A stretch of DNA of 64,000 bases, taken from positions 912,001 through 976,000 of the forward strand of contig NZ_AP027142.1 of NCBI RefSeq assembly GCF_027925385.1, given 5' to 3'. The position numbers were made by a program, and so were the translations under genes. Source of the DNA: Methylocystis iwaonis (GTDB taxonomy: Bacteria; Pseudomonadota; Alphaproteobacteria; Rhizobiales; Beijerinckiaceae). Below the pieces are notes generated by a model that saw only the letters and a program-made list of their open reading frames with translations, made no database searches and was not told the DNA's origin. Numbering within the stretch: position 1 is the stretch's first letter; every line of letters begins with the position of its first letter. Shown in pieces: positions 23,763-33,052 of the stretch.

Positions 23763-25982
23763 TTGTTCGAGCGTCTTTGGTCCTCGTCCTTTGTGAAGCG
23801 CATCCGGCGCATTCTGCTGTCGGCGGACGCGCTCATCGATTCGAGCGTCTTCGACAGCGGCCGGCGGTCGCGCGAGCTTTACGAGAATTTCTCGACCTTC
23901 ATGGAGCGCTTCCATGTCTCGGGCTTTGCGCGCCTCGGGGTCGAGCTTGCCTGCGAGACGCTCACCTGGGGCGTCATCGGGCTGATCGCCATGGCGGCGC
24001 TCGCAAGCTCGGCCTTCCAAATGACCAGCGAGGGCGACTGGCTGAAGCAGACCGATCTCGCGGTCACCTTCCTGGACCGCTACGGCAATGAAGTCGGCCA
24101 GCGCGGCATCAAGCACGACGACGCGGTGCCGCTGGAGGAATATCCCGACTATCTCATCAAGGCCGTGCTCGCGACGGAGGATCGCCGCTTCTACGAGCAT
24201 TTCGGCATAGACGTGATCGGCACGGCGCGCGCGCTGACGGTCAATGCGCGCTCCTCGGGCGTGGTGCAGGGCGGCTCCTCCATCACGCAGCAGCTCGCCA
24301 AGAATCTCTTCCTCTCCAACGAGCGCACCATCACCCGCAAGATCAACGAGGCCTTTCTCGCCTTGTGGCTGGAGCATCACCTCACCAAGCGCGAGATCCT
24401 CAAGCTTTATCTCGATCGCGTCTATATGGGCGGCGGCGCTTTCGGCATTCAGGCCGCTGCGGAGTTCTACTTCGGCAAGTCGGTCAAGGACGTCACGCTC
24501 GCAGAGGCCGCGATGCTCGCCGGCCTGTTCAAGGCGCCGACAAAATACGCCCCGCACAATAATCTTCCCGCCGCCCGCGCGCGCGCCAATGACGTGCTCA
24601 ACAATCTGGTCGACGCCGGCTTCATGACCGAGAGCCAGGTCATCGCGGCGCAAAAGAGCCCGGCGACGCCCGTCGATCGGCAGCGGCAGGATAGTCCCGA
24701 CTGGTATCTCGACTTTGCCTATGGCGAAATTCGCAAGCTCGCTGCCGCCGGCAAGCTTAGCGACAATCGCGTGCTCGCGGTTCGCACGGCGCTCGATTCC
24801 AATGTGCAGAAACGCGCGGAAGAGGTCATCGAGAAAAATCTACGCGAGCAGGGCCGCTCTTATCACGTCAAGCAGGCGGCGATGGTCGTCATGGAGCCGG
24901 ACGGCGCCGTGCGCGCCATTATCGGCGGCCGCGACTATGGGGCGAGCCAATTCAACCGCGCGACCGACGGCTCGCGTCAGCCGGGCTCTTCCTTCAAGCC
25001 CTATGTCTATCTCACGGCGCTGATGACCGGCCGCTTCAAGCCCACGACCATCGTCACCGACCGACCGACCTGCATCGGCAATTATTGCGTTCACAACTAT
25101 AGCGGCGGTTATGCGGGCTCCATGCCGCTCGCCATGGCGCTGGCGAAATCGCTCAATACCGTCGCCATCCAGCTCTCGCAGGCGATCGGCAATGGCGATT
25201 CGCGCATTGGCCGCGCGAAGATCATCGAGACTTGCCGCAAGCTCGGAATCAGCACGCCGCTCGAGGACACGCCGTCGCTGCCTGTCGGCCAGAGCGACGT
25301 GATCCTCATCGAGCATTCTTCCGCCTACGCCGCCTTCGTGAATGGCGGGAAGCGCGTCATTCCTTTCGCCGCCGTCGAAATCCGCAATCGCCAGGGCGAT
25401 CTGCTCTATCGCCACGACCGCGACGCGCCGCCGCAAAAACAGGTGCTGCCTTACGAGAAAGTCGTGGACCTGGCCGGCATGATGAAGAAGGTGGTGGAAG
25501 AGGGCACAGGCAGGCGCGCTCAGCTTGGCGAGGGCATCGACGTGATCGGCAAGACCGGCACGACCAATGGCTATAAGGACGCCTGGTTCTGCGGCTATTC
25601 CGGCACGATGGGCGGCTGCGTCTGGTATGGCAACGACGACAATGAGCCCATGAACAACATGACCGGCGGCACGTTGCCGGCCGGCACCTGGCACGACGTC
25701 ATGGCCTATGCGCATCAGGGCGTGGCGCTCAAACCCATTGTCGGGCTCACGCCGCAAGCCAGGCCGGAGGCCGCCACAGTCAGTGAGAACGGCGCAAAGC
25801 CTCTGGAACTCGGCGCCCCGCAACGGCCGGCGACCCTCTCCAAGGGCGCGGCGCAGGCGCTGGAGTCGATCGAGAAAAAGGCGCGGAGCGCCGCGACCGG
25901 CAGGCAGAGTTCGCTCGTCTCGCCGGCGACGATCGCGCAGACGCGCGGCGGCGATTTCCCCACGATCGGCGCGGTCCAATAG
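23763..25982 (+). CDS. Penicillin-binding protein 1A (bifunctional glycosyltransferase/transpeptidase)
   Basis: 739-residue inner-membrane peptidoglycan synthase. One membrane segment (about residues 68-86), glycosyltransferase family 51 domain with 'ATEDRRFYEHFGIDVIG' (catalytic Glu) and 'QGGSSITQQLAKNLFLS', and a transpeptidase domain with 'PGSSFKPYVY' (SxxK), 'SLN' and 'GKTGTTNGYKDAWF'. It polymerises and cross-links glycan strands in the periplasm. The frame opens with TTG at 23763 behind GGGAG; a GTG ten codons further in is a possible alternative. Followed by the DUF1214 gene 11 bases later. Confidence 0.93.
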   Translation: MFERLWSSSFVKRIRRILLSADALIDSSVFDSGRRSRELYENFSTFMERFHVSGFARLGVELACETLTWGVIGLIAMAALASSAFQMTSEGDWLKQTDLAVTFLDRYGNEVGQRGIKHDDAVPLEEYPDYLIKAVLATEDRRFYEHFGIDVIGTARALTVNARSSGVVQGGSSITQQLAKNLFLSNERTITRKINEAFLALWLEHHLTKREILKLYLDRVYMGGGAFGIQAAAEFYFGKSVKDVTLAEAAMLAGLFKAPTKYAPHNNLPAARARANDVLNNLVDAGFMTESQVIAAQKSPATPVDRQRQDSPDWYLDFAYGEIRKLAAAGKLSDNRVLAVRTALDSNVQKRAEEVIEKNLREQGRSYHVKQAAMVVMEPDGAVRAIIGGRDYGASQFNRATDGSRQPGSSFKPYVYLTALMTGRFKPTTIVTDRPTCIGNYCVHNYSGGYAGSMPLAMALAKSLNTVAIQLSQAIGNGDSRIGRAKIIETCRKLGISTPLEDTPSLPVGQSDVILIEHSSAYAAFVNGGKRVIPFAAVEIRNRQGDLLYRHDRDAPPQKQVLPYEKVVDLAGMMKKVVEEGTGRRAQLGEGIDVIGKTGTTNGYKDAWFCGYSGTMGGCVWYGNDDNEPMNNMTGGTLPAGTWHDVMAYAHQGVALKPIVGLTPQARPEAATVSENGAKPLELGAPQRPATLSKGAAQALESIEKKARSAATGRQSSLVSPATIAQTRGGDFPTIGAVQ

Positions 25983-25993
25983 CGAGGGGCCAA

Positions 25994-26605
25994 ATGAAAC
26001 GCCAGACGGCTTTTGGAGCGAATCCCCCTTACGCGAAATATCTCCGAGCCGCTTCGGCGATGATGGGCGGCCTCGCGCTCGGGCTCGCGGCGACGGTCGT
26101 TTCGCTCAACGCCGGCCATGGCTTCAACGCCTTGCGGGCGGGCCCCTGGACGGCTTGGCCATCCGTCGGCGGCCCGAATATCGATCCCTACGCCCGCGCC
26201 GCGATCGCGCGTTCGGGAGAAGCGCCCTTGGGGCGCGACCAAGGCCTGGCCTTTATCGCGACGGCGGATTCGAGCGGCGCCCCGCTCGACGGCGCCTGCG
26301 AATATAGCGTCGTCGATCCGCTGCCGCCGGCGCGTTTCTGGACTCTGTCGCTCGCGACGCCGAGCGGCGGGCTCATCGACAATCCGGCGGGGCGCTACGG
26401 CTTTTCGTCGGTCGACGTGTTGCGGCGCGAGGGCGGCGGCTTCGAACTCGTGATTGCCCGTCACGCCCGCGCCGGCAACTGGCTGTCTCCAGGAGAGGCG
26501 CGCAAATTCGTGCTCATGCTGCGTCTCTATGATACGCCGCTCGATGTCGACGCCCGACCCGATCCCAATACTTTCCCCCGCATCGTGAAGCTGAAGTGCG
26601 CCTAG
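25994..26605 (+). CDS. DUF1214 domain protein
   Basis: 203 residues with an N-terminal membrane anchor ('SAMMGGLALGLAATVVSLNA') and the DUF1214 core 'FWTLSLATPSGGLIDNPAGR', 'GFSSVDVLRREGGGFELVIA', 'NWLSPGEARKFVLMLRLYDT'. Paired with DUF1254 in many alphaproteobacteria; function not established. It directly follows the PBP1a gene and overlaps the next gene by 10 bases. Confidence 0.85.
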   Translation: MKRQTAFGANPPYAKYLRAASAMMGGLALGLAATVVSLNAGHGFNALRAGPWTAWPSVGGPNIDPYARAAIARSGEAPLGRDQGLAFIATADSSGAPLDGACEYSVVDPLPPARFWTLSLATPSGGLIDNPAGRYGFSSVDVLRREGGGFELVIARHARAGNWLSPGEARKFVLMLRLYDTPLDVDARPDPNTFPRIVKLKCA

Positions 26606-27186
26606 CTCCTCCCGACCGCTTTTTCGATTATTTGCCCTGGGCCGCAGCCACGCTGCTCGTCGCAGGCATCGTGCATATTGTTTCCGTGCTGCTGATGCCG
26701 GCGGTCGCGCCGCAAGACGCCTATGCGCGCGCACGCGCGGCCGTCGGGGACGCGCCGACATTCGCGCTCGTCGCGCTGCCGCCGATGGCGCCCGGCGCCG
26801 AGCCCTTGCCGTTCGAAGACCCGGCCTTTGCGGAAGGCGTCTGCGTCTATGATTTGTCGAAAGGGATGCTGCGGGTGACGGCGCCGGCGGACGGCGACGA
26901 TTATCTTGCGCTCTCCTTCCACGCCAAAGCCGGCCGCATCTATCACGCCATCACCGACCGCGCGGCGATCAAGGGCAAGATCGACATCGTGATCGGCGAC
27001 GACAGGCAGATGGACGCTTTGAGCGCCAGCGACGACGCGCCGCAGCAGCAAGTGCGCCTCACGGCGCCGGCCAAGCGCGGCTTCGTGCTGGTGCGTTCGC
27101 TGGCGAAGCGCCCGTCGGATATGACGCGCGCGCGGGAGCGGCTCGCGACGGTGATGTGCGAGCGCGTCGATCCGCCGAAGGATTAG
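26596..27186 (+). CDS. Short DUF1254-type protein
   Basis: 196 residues starting at a GTG inside the end of the DUF1214 gene (10-base overlap). N-terminal membrane anchor 'WAAATLLVAGIVHIVSVLLM', then 'AFAEGVCVYDLSKGMLRVTA' and 'SFHAKAGRIYHAITDRAAIK'. This short form accompanies DUF1214 in Hyphomicrobiales. Likely periplasmic; role unknown. Confidence 0.8.
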   Translation: MRLAPPDRFFDYLPWAAATLLVAGIVHIVSVLLMPAVAPQDAYARARAAVGDAPTFALVALPPMAPGAEPLPFEDPAFAEGVCVYDLSKGMLRVTAPADGDDYLALSFHAKAGRIYHAITDRAAIKGKIDIVIGDDRQMDALSASDDAPQQQVRLTAPAKRGFVLVRSLAKRPSDMTRARERLATVMCERVDPPKD

Positions 27187-27231
27187 CGGCGTCGCCCAAT
27201 GGCAGCAAAACCGGCGCTATCTTGGCCCGCC

Positions 27232-27313
27232 GTCATTGCGAGGAGCGTAAGCGACGAAGCAATCCAGGGCGGCTATCGCGGCTCTGGATTGCTTCGCTTC
27301 GCTCGCAATGACG
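27232..27313. repeat. Dispersed inverted repeat (GTCATTGCGAGGAGCG type)
   Basis: Left arm GTCATTGCGAGGAGCG followed by AAGCAATCCAG, then the mirrored CTGGATTGCTTCGC and CGCTCGCAATGAC. Second copy at 45436-45515. Confidence 0.9.
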
Positions 27314-27383
27314 GGAGGCTCTGGATTCCCTGTCGGGCTTTCAGCCCGTCGGGAATAACGCCGTTATCCAAACGGCAATGGCG

Positions 27384-27782
27384 TCAGTTGTCCTGCGGCA
27401 AATCCGGCAGCGGTAGAATCTCGATCCCATCCTCGAGCAGCGCCTTGGCCTCTTCGAAAGTGGCGCGGCCGCGGATCGGGCGGCGCTCCGCCTCGCCGTC
27501 TTCGATGGCGCGCGCCTCGTCGGGGAAACGATCGCCGACATCTTCGGTCCCGGCGGCGACATGCTCGCGTAATTCCTTGATCATCTGGCGAAGGCGCGCA
27601 GGGGCCTCTTCCCGCCCGCTGCGCGCGACATGCGGCGCCATCACGCCGCGTGTGACCTTCTCCGACGCGCAGAAAGGGCAGACGACGAGATGCTGCTCGA
27701 CTTGCTTCTCGAAAGTCTCGCTGTCGCGAAACCAACCGTCGAATTGGTGCCCTTCGTCGCAGACCAGCGTGTAATGCACCAT
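27384..27782 (-). CDS. DUF1178 family protein
   Basis: 132-residue protein with the family N-terminus 'MVHYTLVCDEGHQFDGWFRD', a second Cys pair 'VCPFCAS' (rubredoxin-like metal site together with Cys8) and a charged C-terminal helix. Widely conserved in alphaproteobacteria; function not known. Follows grxC by 3 bases and is probably cotranscribed with it. Confidence 0.9.
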   Translation of the reverse strand: MVHYTLVCDEGHQFDGWFRDSETFEKQVEQHLVVCPFCASEKVTRGVMAPHVARSGREEAPARLRQMIKELREHVAAGTEDVGDRFPDEARAIEDGEAERRPIRGRATFEEAKALLEDGIEILPLPDLPQDN

Positions 27783-27785
27783 TGA

Positions 27786-28049
27786 TCAGGCTCCTGCGGC
27801 GAGGAGCGGGTCGAGGCCGCCCTCGCTGTCGAGCGCATGGAGATCGTCGCAGCCGCCGACATGTTTTCCGTCGATGAAAATCTGTGGGACGGTGGTGCGG
27901 CCATTGGCGCGTTCGCTCATCGCCTGGCGGCCCGCCGGATCGCCCGCGACATTGATTTCCTCGAACGCAGCGCCCTTTTGCGTCAAAAGCCGCTTGGCCG
28001 CGATGCAATAGGGGCAGGTCGGGGTCGTGTAGATTTCGATACGCGCCAT
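27786..28049 (-). CDS. grxC: Glutaredoxin 3
   Basis: 87-residue dithiol glutaredoxin that reduces disulfides with glutathione in the cytoplasm. Active site 'TCPYC' (residues 11-15), cis-Pro in 'TTVPQIFIDG' and glutathione-binding 'HVGGCDDL'. Length is standard. Start ATG at 28049. Confidence 0.95.
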   Translation of the reverse strand: MARIEIYTTPTCPYCIAAKRLLTQKGAAFEEINVAGDPAGRQAMSERANGRTTVPQIFIDGKHVGGCDDLHALDSEGGLDPLLAAGA

Positions 28050-28102
28050 TTTGGGGGAAGGCCTGGACCTATGGTTTCGTTGGCTCGCTTATAGCCCCGA
28101 TG

Positions 28103-28876
28103 TCACGCGCTTGTCACCGCCCGCGCGAAGACCAGCAGATCGACCTGCGCGGCGCCCGATTTTAAAAGCGCGCGGGCGGCGGCGTTGGCGGTGGCCCCGG
28201 TGGTGAGCACGTCGTCGACCAGCACAAGCTTGGCGTTCTCGATGAGGGCGGCGCGCTCGGGATCGATGCGGAAGGCGCCCGACAGATTGACCGCGCGCTG
28301 GGCGCGGGAGAGGCCGACCTGCGGCGCCGTCGGCTTCACGCGCAGAAGCGCTTGCGTCTCCACCGGCGCCCCGCATTCGCGGGAAATAGCCCGCGCCAGC
28401 TCCGCCGATTGGTTGAAACGCCGCGCGGCGAGGCGCAGGCGATGGAGCGGAATGGGAACGAGCAGATCGGCGTCGACGAGAATATCTGCGCCGGCGCGCG
28501 CCATCCAGCGGCCCATGGGGGCGGCGAGCTCCAGCCGGTCGTAATATTTGAGCCGATGCGCGAGAGAGCGGGCCTTGTCGCTATCGTAGCGGGCCACCGC
28601 GCGGGCGCGATGGAAGACCGGCGGATTGGCGGCGGCCTCCGGGGAGATGAGGCCGGGCTGATCGAGATCGAGCGCGAAAGGCGTGCCGAGCCGCTCGCAG
28701 AAGGGCCGCTCGATGAAGGCGATCTCCCGCCAGCACGCCGCGCACAAGGCCCCATGCTCCGCCACCGCCTTGCGGCAGACGAGGCAGGAGGGGGGATAGA
28801 CGAGGTTGAGCAGCGCGGAGCCGGCGCGGCGGGCGGCGGTGGTGAGGCGGTCGAGGGGGAGCCGGTCGAACTGCAT
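28103..28876 (-). CDS. ComF-family phosphoribosyltransferase-like protein
   Basis: 257 residues. N-terminal double zinc ribbon 'YPPSCLVCRKAV' and 'LCAACWREI', C-terminal phosphoribosyltransferase fold with the PRPP loop 'LVLVDDVLTTGATANAAARA'. ComF homologues help single-stranded DNA uptake or processing in naturally competent bacteria; here the role is unproven. Start chosen at 28876 because the upstream extension runs through a dispersed repeat. Confidence 0.9.
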   Translation of the reverse strand: MQFDRLPLDRLTTAARRAGSALLNLVYPPSCLVCRKAVAEHGALCAACWREIAFIERPFCERLGTPFALDLDQPGLISPEAAANPPVFHRARAVARYDSDKARSLAHRLKYYDRLELAAPMGRWMARAGADILVDADLLVPIPLHRLRLAARRFNQSAELARAISRECGAPVETQALLRVKPTAPQVGLSRAQRAVNLSGAFRIDPERAALIENAKLVLVDDVLTTGATANAAARALLKSGAAQVDLLVFARAVTSA

Positions 28877-28895
28877 CTTGGGAGTATGGCGCAAG

Positions 28896-29052
28896 ACCCC
28901 CTCCCTGTCCCTCCCCCGCCATAGGGCGTCTGGAAGACGCCCGTCTTTCACCGGGCTATGCGCGGGAGAGGGAACGCGCGCGATCAGCGTTGTCGATGAA
29001 GGCCGCAACCTGCCCCCTCTCCCGCGAGAGCGGGGGAGGGTTGGGGAGGGGG
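28896..29052. repeat. Long dispersed repeat (CCCCTCCCTGTCCCTCCCCCGCC type)
   Basis: About 157 bases of nested palindromes: GGGCGTCT..AGACGCCCG, CCCTCTCCCGC..GCGGGGGAGGG and mirrored outer arms. Copies at 42140-43768 (split by an IS) and 46198-46352. Lies between the comF and CobW genes. Confidence 0.92.
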
Positions 29053-29054
29053 CC

Positions 29055-30230
29055 TCAGCCCAGCAACCCGCCCTTCGCGGGAGCCAGCGGATTATTGGTC
29101 AGCGCCTCGGCGTCGGGCGTGCCGACCGCCGGCCGATGAATCAGCGCCGCATAAAGCCCCTCGACGAATTTCCGGTCCAAATTCTTCACGATGAAGACGA
29201 TGCGCGTTCGCCGGTCGTCATCGGGCCAAGCCTCCAGCCGATGCGGCGGATGGAAGACGTGCTGCACGCCATGGATGACGACAGGCCGTTCGGGTTCGTC
29301 GGAAAGCGCGACGATCCCCTTCACCCGCAGCAGCCGCGGCCCGTGCGTATGGCGCAGCAGATCGATGAAAATGTCGAAGGATGGGGGCGTGAAGGGCTCG
29401 TCGCCCGTCAGGCAAAACGCCTGAATGTGCGCGTCGTGGCGATTAACGTCGTGATGGTGGTGATCGTGATGCGCGTGGCCATGCTCGTGATGATGGCCAT
29501 CTTCATGCGCCTCGTCCACCGCCTCGGCGTTCAACCAGTCGCGCACGCGCGGCGTCTTGGTCGCCGGGTCGTAGAGGCCGCAGTCGAGCAAAGCGGCGGG
29601 CGTCGCCTCGCTGGCGTCGAGGATGCGCGCGCCCGGGTTCAGCGCCGCCAATCGGGACTTCAGGCTCGCCGCCTTTGCGGCCCCCTCGGGCAGGTCGGTC
29701 TTCGTGACGACCAGACGATCGGCGACGGCGGCCTGCTTCACCGCCTCTTCATGGGCGTCGAGCGTCGCTTCGCCATTCACGGCGTCGATCACGGTCACGA
29801 CCCCGTCGAGCCGGAAGCGCAGCACGAGATAAGGATGGTTCATGATCGTATGGAGGATGGGCGCCGGATCGGCGAGGCCCGTCGTCTCCAGCACGACGCG
29901 GCGGAACGGCTTGATCCGCCCATTGTCCAGCCGCCGCAGCAGATCCTCGAGCGTGTTCACGAGATCGCCGCGAATCGTGCAGCAGATGCAGCCCGAGCTC
30001 ATCATCACCATGTCGCCTTCGATCTTCTCGATGAAGAGATGGTCGAGGCCGATCTCGCCGAACTCATTGATGAGGACGAGCGTGTCGGAAAGCTCCGGCG
30101 CGGCGAGCAGGCGGTTGAGCAAAGTGGTTTTGCCGGCGCCGAGAAAACCGGTCAGCACGGTCAATGGAAGGGGCGGCGGCGGCCGACGGCCGGCGGCGTC
30201 GAGAGTTTCGCTCACGGCGTGTTCACTCAC
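29055..30230 (-). CDS. CobW/G3E-family GTPase, likely metal chaperone
   Basis: 391 residues: P-loop 'TVLTGFLGAGKTTLLNRLL', 'NEFGEIGLD', the metal-binding 'SGCICCTIRGD', 'ETTGLADPAPIL' (Walker B region) and 'VTKTDL'. A His-rich stretch ('HHHEHGHAHHDHHHHD', about residues 246-261) and a C-terminal CobW domain follow. The CxCC motif plus histidines suggest zinc or another divalent metal delivery. The GTG start at 30230 overlaps the DacA stop by 4 bases, so the two are probably one transcription unit. Confidence 0.9.
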   Translation of the reverse strand: MSEHAVSETLDAAGRRPPPPLPLTVLTGFLGAGKTTLLNRLLAAPELSDTLVLINEFGEIGLDHLFIEKIEGDMVMMSSGCICCTIRGDLVNTLEDLLRRLDNGRIKPFRRVVLETTGLADPAPILHTIMNHPYLVLRFRLDGVVTVIDAVNGEATLDAHEEAVKQAAVADRLVVTKTDLPEGAAKAASLKSRLAALNPGARILDASEATPAALLDCGLYDPATKTPRVRDWLNAEAVDEAHEDGHHHEHGHAHHDHHHHDVNRHDAHIQAFCLTGDEPFTPPSFDIFIDLLRHTHGPRLLRVKGIVALSDEPERPVVIHGVQHVFHPPHRLEAWPDDDRRTRIVFIVKNLDRKFVEGLYAALIHRPAVGTPDAEALTNNPLAPAKGGLLG

Positions 30231-31711
30231 TGGGTTTTGCCGTGCGGCTTGGTCTCGGCGTGGACCTTGCCGGGAGCCTTCGGCTTTTCAGCCGCGGCCT
30301 TTTCGGCGGGCTTGGCGACGATTTTCACCGGCGCGGCTTTCTCCGCCTGCGCCTTGCCTTTCTTCGCCGCTTTGCCCTTCGCCGGTTTGTCGTGTGAAGC
30401 GGCCTTGTCTTCGTGAATGATGTCCGCGACGGGCGCCGGCGCGGGGACATGGGCGTGGCTAATGTGTTTGCCGGCTCTGCCCTTGCCCTTTCGCATCGTG
30501 ACGGCGTCGGGGGCGGCGCGGCTGATCGGCGAGGCCTCCCCGCCCGTGGGCTCGACATTGGCGTAGGCGGCGAGATCGGGCTGCTCGCCGATCGGCGCGC
30601 CGGGCGCGCGGGCGCGGGCCACGGGGCCGGTATAGCCTGCCGCGCGTCCGACAAAGACCGGCACAGGCTCGAAATGCGGACGCGGCAAGCGGGCGATGTC
30701 TTTCACGCTGATCTGCTGCTGGCCGGCGCCGACCGCGTCGAGCAGCGGAATGCCCGTTGGCGCAGAGCCGACCGGAATGCTCATATCCTCGACTTCGTTC
30801 ATGAATTCCGCCGTCGCCGCGCCGCGGTGATGGCAGACGCTGTCGCGCATGTCGGGCGCAGCCGTCGGGCCGGCGCTGGGCAATGACGCGAGCGAGCCGA
30901 TCGAGCCGCCGGTCTGGAAGGCGCGGTCGAGCAGCGCCGCCGCCTTGGCCGTGCGCGCCGAGGCGGAGGGCGCGCCGAGCACGACCGCAATGAGACGCTG
31001 GCCGCCATGCGTGGCCGAGGCGACGAGATTGAAGCCGGCGGGGCAGGTGAAGCCGGTCTTCATGCCGTCGGCGCCGGGGTAGCGGCCGAGCAGGCCGTTA
31101 TGGGTGGCGTGGACGCTGGCGCCGAGCTTCATGGCGCCGATGTTCCAAAGGTTTGAATATTCGGGAAACTGCACATAAAGGGCGCGGCCGAGAAGAGCGA
31201 GGTCGCGGGCCGAAGTGACCTGGCGCGTATCGGGCAGCCCGTTGGGATTGACCCAGACCGATTGCGTCATGCCGAGCTTCTGCGAAGCCGCGTTCATATC
31301 GTCGGCGAAGGCTTCGACCGAGCCCGAAACCCCTTCCGCAATGGTGACCGCGATGTCGTTCGCCGACTTCACCATCAGCATGATGAGCGCATTTTGCAGG
31401 GTGACCTCGGAGCCGGAGCGGAAGCCCATCTTGGACGGCGCCATGCGCGTGGCGCGCGGCGACACCATCAAGGGCGTGTCCATCGTGAGGCGCCCGGCGC
31501 GCACGGCGTCGAGCGCGACATAGGCGGTCATCAGCTTGGTCAGCGAGGCCGGGTACCAGGAGGCGGTCGCCTGGTCCTGTTCGAGAACCGAGCCGGACGC
31601 CACGTCGATGACGAGCGACGGGGTGGCTCGCGCAGCCGGGGCGGGGAGCGCGGCGGCGGCGAGGCAAGATGCGAATGCCCCGAGACGGGAAAGCCCCTTT
31701 ATCTTGGCCAT
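30227..31711 (-). CDS. D-alanyl-D-alanine carboxypeptidase, S11 family (DacA/PBP5-like)
   Basis: 494-residue periplasmic serine peptidase that trims peptidoglycan stem peptides. Signal peptide to about 'ARATPS', then 'PASLTKLMTAY' (SxxK nucleophile), 'VKSANDIAVTIA' (SxN) and 'GADGMKTGFTCPAG' (KTG). The last ~180 residues are low-complexity, rich in Ala, Lys and Pro ('KGKAAKKGKAQAEKAA'), replacing the usual PBP5 C-terminal domain. Start at 31711, behind AAGGAGA; the upstream frame lacks a signal peptide. Confidence 0.93.
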   Translation of the reverse strand: MAKIKGLSRLGAFASCLAAAALPAPAARATPSLVIDVASGSVLEQDQATASWYPASLTKLMTAYVALDAVRAGRLTMDTPLMVSPRATRMAPSKMGFRSGSEVTLQNALIMLMVKSANDIAVTIAEGVSGSVEAFADDMNAASQKLGMTQSVWVNPNGLPDTRQVTSARDLALLGRALYVQFPEYSNLWNIGAMKLGASVHATHNGLLGRYPGADGMKTGFTCPAGFNLVASATHGGQRLIAVVLGAPSASARTAKAAALLDRAFQTGGSIGSLASLPSAGPTAAPDMRDSVCHHRGAATAEFMNEVEDMSIPVGSAPTGIPLLDAVGAGQQQISVKDIARLPRPHFEPVPVFVGRAAGYTGPVARARAPGAPIGEQPDLAAYANVEPTGGEASPISRAAPDAVTMRKGKGRAGKHISHAHVPAPAPVADIIHEDKAASHDKPAKGKAAKKGKAQAEKAAPVKIVAKPAEKAAAEKPKAPGKVHAETKPHGKTQ

Positions 31712-32023
31712 TGGCAAAACGTCTCCTTGGTCGCCGCCCGTTGAGAGCGCTGCAAAAAACATACTGGCCTTTCGAGACGGTTCAAATATGGGCAAATTGT
31801 GACAGGCGCCAGTCAAAAGCTTTGCAAGCCTCAATCGCGCGCGCCGCTATCCACCGACTCGGAGCGACTCGTTTCCTCTCGATTTCGCGGGCGTTTGCGT
31901 CGCCGGTATGGTATGGCACGGCCAGCGCGAGGCAGAGGCGCCTGGGGGAGCCGCCGCCCAAGTGGTCGGGCATGCCGCGAATGAACCCAAGAGGCGGCGC
32001 CATCGGCGCCGACACGTTCCGAA
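31712..32023. other. Intergenic region between divergent dacA-like and LysR genes
   Basis: 312 bases without a supportable gene. It must hold the promoters for the divergent DacA-like gene (minus) and the LysR gene (plus). AT-richer patches occur around 31750-31830, but no clear sigma-70 elements or LysR-type inverted repeat could be fixed by eye. Confidence 0.5.
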
Positions 32024-32923
32024 GTGATCGACAAACTCGAATTTCTCATCGCGGTCGCCAGCGAGAAAAGCTTCTCTCGCGCGGCGGAGATTTGCGGCGT
32101 CACCCAGCCCACGCTCTCCGCCGGCGTCAAGCAGCTCGAGGACTCGCTCGGGGTGCTGCTGGTCAACCGCTCGTCCCGCTTCCACGGCCTGACCGCCGAA
32201 GGCGAGCGGGTGCTGGAATGGGCCAAGCGCATCGTCGGCGACGCCCGCGCCATGCGCCAGGAGGTCCGCACGCTGCGCGAAGGGCTCTGCGGGCAGCTCA
32301 AGATCGCCGTCATTCCCACGGCGGAGGGAATCGTCTCGGCGCTCACCACGCCCTATCGCGCCAAGCATCCGCATGTGCGCTTCAAGGTGGTCTCGGCGTC
32401 ATCGACCGAGGTGCTCGCCATGCTCGATAATCTCGAGATCGACGCGGGCATTACTTATCTCGATAATGAACCGCTCGGCCGTGTCAGAACCGTACCGCTT
32501 TGTTCGGAACGCTACCGGCTGCTGACAGCCGAGGGCAATCCGTTGAGCGACCGCGATCGGGTCACCTGGGCCGACGTCGGCCGGATCGATTTGTGCCTGC
32601 TCACGCCCGACATGCAGAATCGCCGGATCGTCGAACGGCTGATCGGCGCCAATGGCGCCGAGCTCGCGCCGATTCTCGAGTCGAACTCGGTCATTCTGCT
32701 CTACGACCACGTCAAATCCGGCCGCTGGGCGACGATCATGCCGGAAAAGCTCGCGAAAACCTTGGGGACGCAGCCGCCGCTGCGCTCGATCCCCATTGTC
32801 GAGCCCGAGGCCGGCCATGAGATCGGCCTGGTCGCCCCGCTGCGCGATCCGGTCATTCCGCTGGTTGGCGCGCTCGTTGCAGAGGCAAAAGCGCTCGCCG
32901 AAAGCGGCAGTCTGGCCGATTGA
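32024..32923 (+). CDS. LysR-family regulator, probable activator of the fds operon
   Basis: 299 residues. N-terminal winged helix ('FLIAVASEKSFSRAAEICGV', 'TQPTLSAGVKQLEDSLGVLL') and a C-terminal periplasmic-binding-protein-like effector domain (about 90-290). GTG start at 32024 with the usual 'MIDKLEFL' opening. It lies 129 bases upstream of fdsG on the same strand, an arrangement known from formate dehydrogenase operons of other alphaproteobacteria, where the LysR protein (FdsR) responds to formate. Effector here is inferred. Confidence 0.9.
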   Translation: MIDKLEFLIAVASEKSFSRAAEICGVTQPTLSAGVKQLEDSLGVLLVNRSSRFHGLTAEGERVLEWAKRIVGDARAMRQEVRTLREGLCGQLKIAVIPTAEGIVSALTTPYRAKHPHVRFKVVSASSTEVLAMLDNLEIDAGITYLDNEPLGRVRTVPLCSERYRLLTAEGNPLSDRDRVTWADVGRIDLCLLTPDMQNRRIVERLIGANGAELAPILESNSVILLYDHVKSGRWATIMPEKLAKTLGTQPPLRSIPIVEPEAGHEIGLVAPLRDPVIPLVGALVAEAKALAESGSLAD

Positions 32924-33052
32924 TAGGCAAGCCCTATGGCGCAACGGCCGGGACGGTATTGATCGGCGCCGGGAATTCCGGCAGTGTCATCGGAATAATA
33001 TAAATGAAGGGCGCCTTGTCTCGAAGGTCGACGCCCCAAAGCGAGGGAAGAA